From: an uncultured Alphaproteobacteria bacterium
Lineage (GTDB): Bacteria; Pseudomonadota; Alphaproteobacteria; Methylaequorales; Methylaequoraceae
DNA: 64,000 nucleotides
Reading direction: 5' to 3'
NCBI GenBank assembly: GCA_902547955.1
Contig: CACCPY010000004.1
Location: 1 to 64,000, forward strand
Shown here one piece after another: positions 56,198 through 63,502 of this stretch. The translations under genes and the position numbers were made by a program. The notes below the pieces were generated by a model that worked only from the letters and a program-made list of their open reading frames with translations, was not told the DNA's origin and did no database searches. Position 1 is the first letter of the stretch, and each line of letters opens with the position of its first letter.

Positions 56198-56480
56198 TAA
56201 TTTTTTGTTTATTTAACCTCTCCCTACCCTTAGAAAATAGCTTTCTATTTTTGATCGATTTGGTGTGAACTCTTTTTCTCCAAAGCCTAAAACTACTTGG
56301 CTTTAAACTTCTTCTCATTATCTTGATTACCTCACTTTCTCTTTTTCCTGTTTTCTCAAAAATTTCTTCAAACGTTATACGATCAGCCCATGCTGCCCAA
56401 ATTATCCAATCTGGGTCACCAATTTTAGGTTCAGGATTTTTTACTTTTGTTTTAGGAAAGTTATTTTTCTTTTCAGACAT
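56181..56480 (-). CDS. DUF2805 (TIGR03643) family protein
   Basis: A 99-residue basic protein from ATG 56480; longer frames upstream run over the CIA30 gene and are not supported. It has the family signature: GDPDWIIWAAWADRITFEEI, TGKRESEVIKIMRR and KPSSFRLWRKRV. The predicted helix-turn-helix-like core and positive charge suggest nucleic-acid binding, but the function is unknown. It starts one base after the CIA30 stop. Confidence 0.88.
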   Translation of the reverse strand: MSEKKNNFPKTKVKNPEPKIGDPDWIIWAAWADRITFEEIFEKTGKRESEVIKIMRRSLKPSSFRLWRKRVHTKSIKNRKLFSKGRERLNKQKIINSDY

Positions 56481-56481
56481 A

Positions 56482-57027
56482 CTAAAATAATTCAGCTTCC
56501 ATGATATTAAGTTCAGCTTCAAAGTCTTTACCATAAGCAACAAAACCGACACTTTTAATATCTGTAGCTGAAAATGCTGAGGGCTGGTAAAAGTTAGACT
56601 TTTTAAAATCTTCAAAATAAACCTCGACGTATTTCCACTCTTTATCAACAGAAAATTTTCCAGCATAGTATTGCCATGGCATTAGAAGGAAGTTTGTGCG
56701 AATGTGAATATAATATTCACTTGGTTTTCCACTTACTTTAAGCTTTATACCCTTAAAATTATCTGAAAATATCTCTTTACTTGACCTAACTTGAATAAAT
56801 CCACCGTTATTTTTTGTACTTACGTTGCCTTCCAATCTCAAAAAAAAGTTATCAGTATCTTTTAAAATTGTTGCCTTTCCCGATGAAACACCACCCATAA
56901 CATTGTCACTTATATATTCCCATTCTGTGAAAAACTCTTCTGAATTACTGAGGCTTTTATTAAACAAATTCATTGAGTTAGTTGAAAAACTTATTAAAAG
57001 AAAAATTGTAAAAAAAAAAAAATTCAT
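56482..57027 (-). CDS. CIA30-domain secreted protein
   Basis: A 181-residue protein with a signal peptide (about 1-17) and one CIA30 (complex I intermediate-associated protein 30) domain, a jelly-roll fold. Hallmarks: SDNVMGGVSSG, GGFIQVRSS, FKGIKLKVSGKPSEYYIHIRT and WKYVEVYFEDF. Bacterial members are not shown to help complex I; the exported form here suggests a carbohydrate-binding-like or envelope role. It leads the short unit with DUF2805. Confidence 0.85.
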   Translation of the reverse strand: MNFFFFTIFLLISFSTNSMNLFNKSLSNSEEFFTEWEYISDNVMGGVSSGKATILKDTDNFFLRLEGNVSTKNNGGFIQVRSSKEIFSDNFKGIKLKVSGKPSEYYIHIRTNFLLMPWQYYAGKFSVDKEWKYVEVYFEDFKKSNFYQPSAFSATDIKSVGFVAYGKDFEAELNIMEAELF

Positions 57028-57145
57028 ATATTAATAACTATCATAAATGAGACTAAAAATCTAATTAAGAAGGCTTTAAATTTGCAGGTAACTCAAACTT
57101 TATATATTTTAAAGTGAAAAATTATAAGCCATTATTCGAGGAAAT

Positions 57146-57616
57146 ATGAACAAAAAAGAAATTCAAAATTTAGTTATACTAATGCAAGAAAAATGGGCAA
57201 ATATTGTGTTAGAAATAGGAAAAGCTTACAGAAATAAAACTAATGTCGATGATCTGGTTTCAGAATTACTTAATGATGTATACGCCTTTAATCATTGTGA
57301 GGTTTTATTTAAACCCACTCTGGCAAAAAAAGAACAATTTAGATCAAATAAAGAAGAATTCATTTCATATTTTTTAGGACAAAACAAAGTTTGCGTTGAA
57401 GATAGTGGCTTTGCAATAAAAAATTGGAAATCAATTAAGTTTGAAAATTACAAAATTATTGAACATAATGACAGTTCATTGGCAATGGGAAATTATTTTT
57501 TTGAAGATGAAAGTGGTCAACTGCTAAAAGTTGAATATACATTTGGTTTTGTAAAAATAAATAAAGATGAAATAAGAATAAACTTGCACCATTCCTCTTT
57601 ACCGTACAATGATTAA
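57146..57616 (+). CDS. NTF2/SnoaL-like protein of unknown function
   Basis: A 156-residue soluble protein with an NTF2-like alpha+beta layout: N-terminal helices, CEVLFKPTLAKKEQFR, a central SYFLGQNKVCVEDSGFA, and strands ending LKVEYTFGFVKI and LHHSSLPY. The closing HHSSLPY with FKPT forms a recognisable conserved family seen in marine proteobacteria, sometimes given the doubtful name phosphoribosyl-AMP cyclohydrolase; nothing of the HisI active site is present. A small-ligand enzyme is possible. It lies 23 bp before the DUF445 gene. Confidence 0.65.
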   Translation: MNKKEIQNLVILMQEKWANIVLEIGKAYRNKTNVDDLVSELLNDVYAFNHCEVLFKPTLAKKEQFRSNKEEFISYFLGQNKVCVEDSGFAIKNWKSIKFENYKIIEHNDSSLAMGNYFFEDESGQLLKVEYTFGFVKINKDEIRINLHHSSLPYND

Positions 57617-57639
57617 TATAGGAAGTTAAAACCTCATTC

Positions 57640-58323
57640 ATGAATAAAAGTTTAATCACTAATATTTTAGCACTAAGTTTGACTATCTATGGAATGTTTT
57701 CTCCTATCTATTCAACAGAAATATTTATGGCTGGACTTTTTTCATTATCTGGCGGTTTGACCAACTGGTTAGCCATTCATATGTTATTTGAAAAAGTACC
57801 ACTTTTACATGGTTCAGGGGTAATACCAGACAGATTTGAAGAGTTTAAACAAGGTATAAGGGAATTAATTCTTACAGAGTTTTTCTCATTATCATCAATT
57901 AATAATTTTCTTGAAAATAAAGTTAGTTTGAAAAAAAATGATTTATCTAAAGAGTTAGATTACGATTTAATATTTACAAAATTAACTGAAGCAATTGAAG
58001 AATCATCACTAGGCTCAATGTTGGGAATGGTTGGCGGAAAAAAAGCGTTAGAACCATTGAAAGAACCTGTTAAAAAAAAAATTAAAGAAGTGGTTGAAGA
58101 TGTCTCCAACAAAATAGTTGAAGAAAATGATAAAACGGCGGAATCAGTTAGAAAAGATTTAGAAGAAATAATTGATCAAAGATTAGTTGAACTTACCTCT
58201 CAACATGTGAAAATAATTATTAAACAAATGATTCACAAACATCTTGGATGGTTAGTTGTTTGGGGCGGTGTTTTCGGATTTTTCATAGGAATCATACTTG
58301 GTCTTTTAGGAAGTTTAAATTGA
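57640..58323 (+). CDS. DUF445-family membrane protein
   Basis: A 227-residue protein with two N-terminal hydrophobic segments around GGLTNWLAIHMLFEK, the DUF445 signature, a long charged helical middle and a C-terminal transmembrane segment (LVVWGGVFGFFIGIILGLLG). Full DUF445 proteins are longer, about 400 residues, so this is a short form. Function unknown; envelope link inferred. Its TGA overlaps the TTG start of selO. Confidence 0.85.
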   Translation: MNKSLITNILALSLTIYGMFSPIYSTEIFMAGLFSLSGGLTNWLAIHMLFEKVPLLHGSGVIPDRFEEFKQGIRELILTEFFSLSSINNFLENKVSLKKNDLSKELDYDLIFTKLTEAIEESSLGSMLGMVGGKKALEPLKEPVKKKIKEVVEDVSNKIVEENDKTAESVRKDLEEIIDQRLVELTSQHVKIIIKQMIHKHLGWLVVWGGVFGFFIGIILGLLGSLN

Positions 58324-59816
58324 CCTTAGAAGCAAAAAAAAAGAGTAATTTGAATTTTGTTAACACGTACTCAGAACTACCTAAAAAATTTTATGAGAAA
58401 AAAAATCCAACCCCGGTAAAAAACCCAAAATTATTGAAACTTAATAATAATCTTTGTGATTTTTTAAACATAGACAAAAATTATTTTACAAAAAAATCTG
58501 GTCTTTTGCTCTTATCAGGTAACGCTATTGATAAATCCTCTAAGCCAATTTCCATGGCTTATGCCGGTCATCAATTCGGACATTTTGTTGAACAGCTTGG
58601 TGATGGTAGAGCAGTTCTTCTGGGTGAAAAAAAAGCAAAAAATGGAAAATTTTTTGATATTCAGTTAAAGGGTTCAGGAAAAACAGCATTCTCAAGAAAC
58701 GGAGATGGTAGGTCTCCATTAGATTCTGTTATCAGAGAATACCTCATAAGTGAAGCTCTGCATCATCTTGGAATCCCTACAACAAGATCATTAGCAATAG
58801 TAAGCACTGGAGAATTTGTTGAAAGAGAATCAATGCTACCAGGGGGTATTCTAACAAGGGTTGCATCAAGTCATATCAGAATTGGAACATTTGAATTTTT
58901 TCATTACAAAAAAGATATGAAATCAATTAAGAAACTTGCTGATTACACTATCAACAGACACTTTCCTGAAAGTGTAAATAAAAAAAATCAATATCAATAT
59001 TTACTAGAACAAACCATAATTCTTCAAGCTAATCTTATTGCTGAATGGATTAATGTAGGTTTTATCCATGGTGTTATGAATACAGATAACACTACAATTT
59101 CTGGAGAAACAATAGATTATGGTCCGTGTGCTTTTATGAATAACTACAACCCAAGCACTGTTTATAGTTATATTGATGTCAATGGTAGATATGCGTATGG
59201 CAATCAAGCTCAAATTATATTCTGGAATCTAACAAAATTTTCTCAAACTTTGTCAGGAATTATTGACGAAAATGAAAAAAGATCAAACAAGTTAATTATA
59301 AGTTCTTTAGAAAAATTTCCAGAAATTTTTAATAGTGCTTGGAAAAGAAAAATCAGAAAAAAGTTTGGTTTTACTAAATTACTAAATGGTGATGATAAAA
59401 TAATTTTAGAATTTTTGGAAATTTTACTGAAACAAAAGGTTGATTACACAAGTGCTTTTAGAAAGCTATCTTGTTCATTAGAAAACGAAATAAAAAAGCA
59501 AGATTTATTTTCGTTATTTAGTGAAAAGGTTGCAATAAAAAATTGGTTTTCTGGATGGAACAATCGAATGAAAAAAGAAAAAGAAAAGGTTAATAAAATT
59601 ATGGTTTTCTTAAAAAAAACAAACCCTTCAGTAATTCCACGCAATCACGTTGTTGAAAATGTTATAAACATGGTCATTAATAATGATGACATGAATTCTT
59701 TTGAAGAACTAATGGATTTATTAAAGAATCCATATGAGGATTACGATGATAAGCAACACCTCATAACCCCCCCTAAAGAAAATGAAGATATCAAAAATAC
59801 ATTTTGCGGAACATAA
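58320..59816 (+). CDS. selO: SelO/YdiU protein adenylyltransferase (pseudokinase fold)
   Basis: AMPylates Ser, Thr or Tyr of target proteins in redox homeostasis. I chose TTG 58320 (498 residues): it overlaps the DUF445 stop as TTGA and gives the family length; the frame open from 58248 would only add residues read through DUF445. Motifs: SMAYAGHQFGHFVEQLGDGR, LKGSGKTAFSRNGDGR (ATP-binding loop), SVIREYLISEAL, and the metal/catalytic stretch FIHGVMNTDNTTISGETIDYG. The C-terminal selenocysteine position of eukaryotic SelO is Cys here, in the closing FCGT. Confidence 0.92.
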   Translation: MTLEAKKKSNLNFVNTYSELPKKFYEKKNPTPVKNPKLLKLNNNLCDFLNIDKNYFTKKSGLLLLSGNAIDKSSKPISMAYAGHQFGHFVEQLGDGRAVLLGEKKAKNGKFFDIQLKGSGKTAFSRNGDGRSPLDSVIREYLISEALHHLGIPTTRSLAIVSTGEFVERESMLPGGILTRVASSHIRIGTFEFFHYKKDMKSIKKLADYTINRHFPESVNKKNQYQYLLEQTIILQANLIAEWINVGFIHGVMNTDNTTISGETIDYGPCAFMNNYNPSTVYSYIDVNGRYAYGNQAQIIFWNLTKFSQTLSGIIDENEKRSNKLIISSLEKFPEIFNSAWKRKIRKKFGFTKLLNGDDKIILEFLEILLKQKVDYTSAFRKLSCSLENEIKKQDLFSLFSEKVAIKNWFSGWNNRMKKEKEKVNKIMVFLKKTNPSVIPRNHVVENVINMVINNDDMNSFEELMDLLKNPYEDYDDKQHLITPPKENEDIKNTFCGT

Positions 59817-59817
59817 T

Positions 59818-60231
59818 TTATAAAACTGAGAAACCGTATTTTTTACTTTCGTCTAAAATTTCTTCCTCAGCCTCTTTCCACAAGGGTATTGCTTTTTCTA
59901 AAGTTTCATAACCCTTATCAGTAAGCTTTACAATCCTTTTTCTTGCATCACTAGTTTTAAGATTTTTTATTAATTTCTCTTTCGATAAAATTTCTAAACT
60001 TCTAGTTAAAGTTGTTCTATCCATGAGCAAATCGTTAGACAAAGAACTCATCGTTTGATCTTCTGACGTTGCTAAAAATGATAAGATTGAGAACTGTGTT
60101 ATCTTTATATTACAAGACTTTAATTTTTTATCATAAAGCTGTGTTATAATTCTTGAAGCTTTTCTAAGCTTAAGACATTTACAGCTTTGTAGTTGTCTAT
60201 ATTTAAATGATTTAAATTTATGTTTTTCCAC
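59818..60231 (-). CDS. MarR-family transcriptional regulator
   Basis: A 137-residue winged-helix regulator. The recognition region reads MSSLSNDLLMDRTTLTRSLEILSKEKLI, followed by the wing SDARKRIVKLTDKG. The N-terminal segment has three Cys (QSCKCLKL and KSCNI), which could sense oxidation or metal. It converges on selO with one base between the stops and is followed upstream by a 765-bp gene-poor region, where its operator may lie. Target unknown. Confidence 0.88.
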   Translation of the reverse strand: MEKHKFKSFKYRQLQSCKCLKLRKASRIITQLYDKKLKSCNIKITQFSILSFLATSEDQTMSSLSNDLLMDRTTLTRSLEILSKEKLIKNLKTSDARKRIVKLTDKGYETLEKAIPLWKEAEEEILDESKKYGFSVL

Positions 60232-60376
60232 TTCTTAAAAAATACAATAATGATATTTAGGATTCAATAAGAATTGGTATTGGTAAATCAATATTTTATT
60301 TATAAGACTGGTAGTTTAAAAAAAATTATTTAAAAAGGAATTTCAGAGTTACAGCGCATCTGTAAAAATTACACTC

Positions 60377-60532
60377 CTAGTTCTTTTTTCTTTTAATCTG
60401 CATTTTTTTAACCTTGTCAATAACTTTATCTTTGTTAACCAGCATCCCAATTGTAGCTCCAGTCAAAAATGCTCCTGCAGTTAGAGCCCCAGTAACAAAT
60501 GCACTTTTAATAGCAAAATTTAATAATGTCAT
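60377..60532 (-). CDS. Predicted 51-residue small membrane protein
   Basis: A short frame starting MTLLNFAIKSAFVTGALTAG with one Gly/Ala/Thr-rich hydrophobic segment (residues about 5-32, with spaced glycines as in glycine-zipper helices), then a strongly basic tail (KVIDKVKKMQIKRKKN). The pattern of a membrane helix followed by a charged cytoplasmic tail is unlikely by chance in such AT-rich DNA. No clear ribosome-binding site was seen, although a TATAAT-like element lies just upstream. Not a family I recognise. Confidence 0.5.
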   Translation of the reverse strand: MTLLNFAIKSAFVTGALTAGAFLTGATIGMLVNKDKVIDKVKKMQIKRKKN

Positions 60533-60995
60533 ATTTAAATAATATTATACTTTTAAATGAAAATCAAAAACAAAGAAAAGATGATCTTTAATTTTGCCTT
60601 TTAGGAAAAGATCGGGTGTGGATAGAATTGGAAAGTTAGAAAATAGAATAAGTTTTCAATAAGAAATTAATTATAATTTTGTCGAAACTTAAACTGGGGG
60701 AAAGATAAATAGCCCCTTTGGTTTTATTTATAGAATATCTGGACAAAAAAACTTGACTAAGGTCAGGTTAAAGCTAAATACCAATCTAAGACACTAAATT
60801 CAGATGTAGTTGTCAGATTATTTTTACTAAATCATTGTTTTTGTTAAACTATTTTTTTTTCAAAAATAATGACTTGCTACCCCTAATAAGTACGATTGCT
60901 AATAAAAAGCCTCTACCAAAGCTAAATGTGTGAGAACTTCCATTGTAATTAAGTGTTGTTTAGATTTATAATGACAATATTAATTAAAGGCTTTT
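60533..60995. other. Gene-poor region upstream of the Hxs operon
   Basis: About 460 bp without a convincing gene. It holds a palindrome TGAC-TAAG-GTCA at 60754-60765 and an inverted repeat AAAAGCCT (60905-60912) / AGGCTTTT (60988-60995), the right arm of which covers the ribosome-binding site AAAGG of the SGNH/propeller gene. The promoter of the Hxs operon is expected here, but I cannot place it. No RNA gene was recognised. Confidence 0.4.
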
Positions 60996-62957
60996 GTGAA
61001 ATTTATAAGAAATAAATATTCGTTATCAATTTTAATACTTCTTATACTAATAATAATAATAGATTTAATACTAGGAAAAATTAATCAAACGAATGTTATA
61101 AGAAAATCATCATTAAATTTTAGAAATGAGGCGGTAAATTTAGATTTAAAAACTCGGTATTTAATTCCAAATGTGTCTCATAAATATTCAAAAGAATTTT
61201 ACAAAAAAAATAATACAAAGGTTAGAAGTTTTAGAACTGATAAAAACGGCATTGTTATTGGTAGTGAAGAATTTAATAAAAAAAGTATCAAAATTTTATT
61301 TTTAGGTGGATCCACAACTGAAACAAACGAAGTAGACGAACATCTAAGATTTCCTTTCTTAGCAGGAAAATTAATAAGTGAAAAATTGCAGACTAATTAT
61401 AACGGTCTTAACTTAGGTGTAAGGGGCAATACTACACAAGATAGTTTGAATTTACTTGTGAACCATCCTATCGTTGACGAGGTAAGCTATATTGTATTAA
61501 TGCATAATATAAATGATAGATTTTTCTTATCAAAGAAATCAATTTATTCTATGCAATTAAACTCAAAAAAACCACAAAGCCTAACATCTGTTAAAGTTGC
61601 ATTTTTAAATTTTATTAATACTGCATATGATTTTTTATTTTATTCTAGTAATATTATGTTTATCGTCGGTCAAAATCTTTTTGATATAAACCCATGGACG
61701 GGGGAAAAAATAAAAAATAATATTCTTACTGAGGGTGAGATAGATTTTGAAATCAATAAAAATCATAAAAAACAATTCGAAAAAAATTTAAATATAATTC
61801 ACCAAATATCTAAATCACTTAATAAAAAATTAATTTTAATGACTCAGCCGTTAGGCAAGGATTCTATTCAACAAAAAGTTTTTAATAACTTAATTCGTGA
61901 AACTGCATTATCTAATAATATTCTATTAATTGATTTAGAAAAAAAAATGTCATCAAATTCAATTTTTTTTTTAAATGATATGATTCATTTAAGCAATGAT
62001 GGTTCAAAAGAAGTAGCAAAGATATTTTCTGAAAATTTTTTGTCTAAATTTCACAAGATAGAACATTCAAATTTGTCAAAAAAAAAAAGACCTGAAGATT
62101 GTAGTAAAAAAAAAGTAAAAAATTTTTCTTTATTAAGTGAAGCTCATAGTTTGCATAGTGAACATGGAAGGTATCCTAGTATTTCAAAAAATAATAATTT
62201 ACTTGTTTTTCAACAATGGGACAAAAATAAGGAAATTATTAAAATATTTGATTTTAAAAAAAAAAAATATGTCAAGGTTCTCAGTTCAGAAAACTCAAAT
62301 AATTTTAGACACCCAAGAATAATTGATGACGGCAAAGACATAAAAATTCTTTTTTCAAAACAAAAAAAAGACGAAGAACAAATTTATATTTATGACTTAA
62401 AAACTAATTCTGAGAATTTAGTTCATAATTATGAATTAAATTCTTCAATACCCTATCACATAAATGGAAAATATTTTTTTGCTGGAACATCAAAGTTGAA
62501 TAAAAAACCTGATCTTTATCTTTTTAGTAAAAATAAATTACTTCAATTAACTAATACTGAATGGGAGGAGTGGCGACCTGTTTATGATGATATAAATAAT
62601 TTAATTTATTTTATTTCAGACAAAAATAAAAATTTTGATATTTTCACTCTAAATATCAATACACTAGAACAGAAAGTTTTCTACTCTTCCCAAATGGACG
62701 AATGGGATCCTATTGTTTCAAAAGATGGAAATGTTGTTATTTTTTCATCTAAAGAAGATGGAGATTGGGACTTAATTATCAAACATAGTAAGAAAAAAGA
62801 ACTCAAAAAAACAATTAATACTTTTTCTAGTGATTGGGATGCAAACTTTGCCTTTGATGATAATGTAATAATATTTGCTTCAGAGCAAGAAAATCAATTT
62901 CCAAGACTAATGTTTAGATGCTTATATGGATTTGACAAAGTCGAAAAAACAAATTAG
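60996..62957 (+). CDS. Membrane-anchored SGNH hydrolase fused to a C-terminal beta-propeller, Hxs-operon leader gene
   Basis: A 653-residue protein starting at GTG 60996, with AAAGG five bases ahead. An N-terminal transmembrane segment (about 8-28) is followed by an SGNH/GDSL hydrolase domain: nucleophile S106 in FLGGSTTE, an Asn-bearing block in MHNIND (171-173) and the D328/H331 pair in LNDMIHLSNDG. After a linker with CSKKK and an AHSLHSEHGRYPS stretch, residues about 385-650 form a TolB/WD40-like propeller (repeats such as EWRPVYDDINNLIYFISD and EWDPIVSKDGNVVIFSSKED). A lone late Cys in FRCLYG may pair with the linker Cys. It ends 9 bp before hxsA, so co-expression is likely. Esterase or acyl-hydrolase activity outside the cytoplasm is inferred. 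Confidence 0.75.
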   Translation: MKFIRNKYSLSILILLILIIIIDLILGKINQTNVIRKSSLNFRNEAVNLDLKTRYLIPNVSHKYSKEFYKKNNTKVRSFRTDKNGIVIGSEEFNKKSIKILFLGGSTTETNEVDEHLRFPFLAGKLISEKLQTNYNGLNLGVRGNTTQDSLNLLVNHPIVDEVSYIVLMHNINDRFFLSKKSIYSMQLNSKKPQSLTSVKVAFLNFINTAYDFLFYSSNIMFIVGQNLFDINPWTGEKIKNNILTEGEIDFEINKNHKKQFEKNLNIIHQISKSLNKKLILMTQPLGKDSIQQKVFNNLIRETALSNNILLIDLEKKMSSNSIFFLNDMIHLSNDGSKEVAKIFSENFLSKFHKIEHSNLSKKKRPEDCSKKKVKNFSLLSEAHSLHSEHGRYPSISKNNNLLVFQQWDKNKEIIKIFDFKKKKYVKVLSSENSNNFRHPRIIDDGKDIKILFSKQKKDEEQIYIYDLKTNSENLVHNYELNSSIPYHINGKYFFAGTSKLNKKPDLYLFSKNKLLQLTNTEWEEWRPVYDDINNLIYFISDKNKNFDIFTLNINTLEQKVFYSSQMDEWDPIVSKDGNVVIFSSKEDGDWDLIIKHSKKKELKKTINTFSSDWDANFAFDDNVIIFASEQENQFPRLMFRCLYGFDKVEKTN

Positions 62958-62966
62958 CATTATTTT

Positions 62967-63212
62967 ATGAAAAAAAGAAAGTTTTTAATACCTTTTGCGA
63001 TAACTTTAGCAGCTTTTTCTTTAGATAAATTAGAGTCTAAAGAATATTTAAAAACTTTAAAAGAGAAACCAAAACAATCACAGGAAGCCATTGAAGACTT
63101 TACACTTTTTAAGGGTGACAGTGTGAAATTTGGTTACCACCGTTCACACATGTCACACCAGTCACACAGAAGCCATATGAGTCATCAATCTCATTATTCC
63201 AGTTCGTGGTAA
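62967..63212 (+). CDS. hxsA: HxsA, His-Xaa-Ser repeat precursor protein
   Basis: An 81-residue protein with a basic, hydrophobic N-terminal export-like segment (about 4-17), a Lys/Glu-rich middle and a C-terminus made of seven consecutive H-x-S tripeptides at residues 58-78 (HRS HMS HQS HRS HMS HQS HYS), closing SSW. This is the substrate of the His-Xaa-Ser system, in which radical SAM enzymes HxsB and HxsC are predicted to modify the repeat; I know of no settled product structure. The three-repeat unit HRS-HMS-HQS occurs twice. Its last 7 bases overlap hxsD. Confidence 0.92.
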   Translation: MKKRKFLIPFAITLAAFSLDKLESKEYLKTLKEKPKQSQEAIEDFTLFKGDSVKFGYHRSHMSHQSHRSHMSHQSHYSSSW

Positions 63213-63502
63213 AATCAGTCAATTTTGATTCCAAAGTATACTCGCTTGACGTTATAAAAAAAGCAGCCTACAGATTTTCTGATAGTTATTCATTCGAGTT
63301 TGAAATTATTAAAAATAAAATTGTTTGTAAAATTAAAGAGATAAATAAAAATCCTGAATTATCTTTTGACGAGTTTGTAGATATTTTTAAGAATCATGTA
63401 TTAGACTATGACCTTAGAGGAAAAATTTTTAAAGAAACAAGTGACGTAAGAAATTTAATTTTAAGTCATACATTTTCAAAAACTAAATTACAAGATGGCT
63501 AA
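63206..63502 (+). CDS. hxsD: HxsD, His-Xaa-Ser system protein
   Basis: A 98-residue small protein with GTG start at 63206, inside the end of hxsA. It matches the HxsD pattern VYSLDVIKKAAYRFSD near the N-terminus, a strand pair, and a C-terminal NLILSHTF. Its size and place suggest a recognition or carrier partner for the radical SAM enzymes, like PqqD for PqqE, but that is inference. Its stop overlaps the hxsB start by 8 bases. Confidence 0.88.
   Translation: MVKSVNFDSKVYSLDVIKKAAYRFSDSYSFEFEIIKNKIVCKIKEINKNPELSFDEFVDIFKNHVLDYDLRGKIFKETSDVRNLILSHTFSKTKLQDG

Noticed and set aside
56481-56666. Longer form of the DUF2805 protein starting at 56666
   Set aside because: The added 62 residues are the antisense-frame reading of the CIA30 gene end; the family begins near MSEKKNN at 56480.
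60754-60765. TGAC-TAAG-GTCA palindrome as an operator of the Hxs operon
   Set aside because: Only 4-base arms, over 200 bp from the gene start and no second copy; chance is likely. Kept only as a note.
63138-63200. Tandem DNA repeat or CRISPR-like array in hxsA
   Set aside because: The repeat is of codons only; the DNA units differ at most third positions and there are no spacers.
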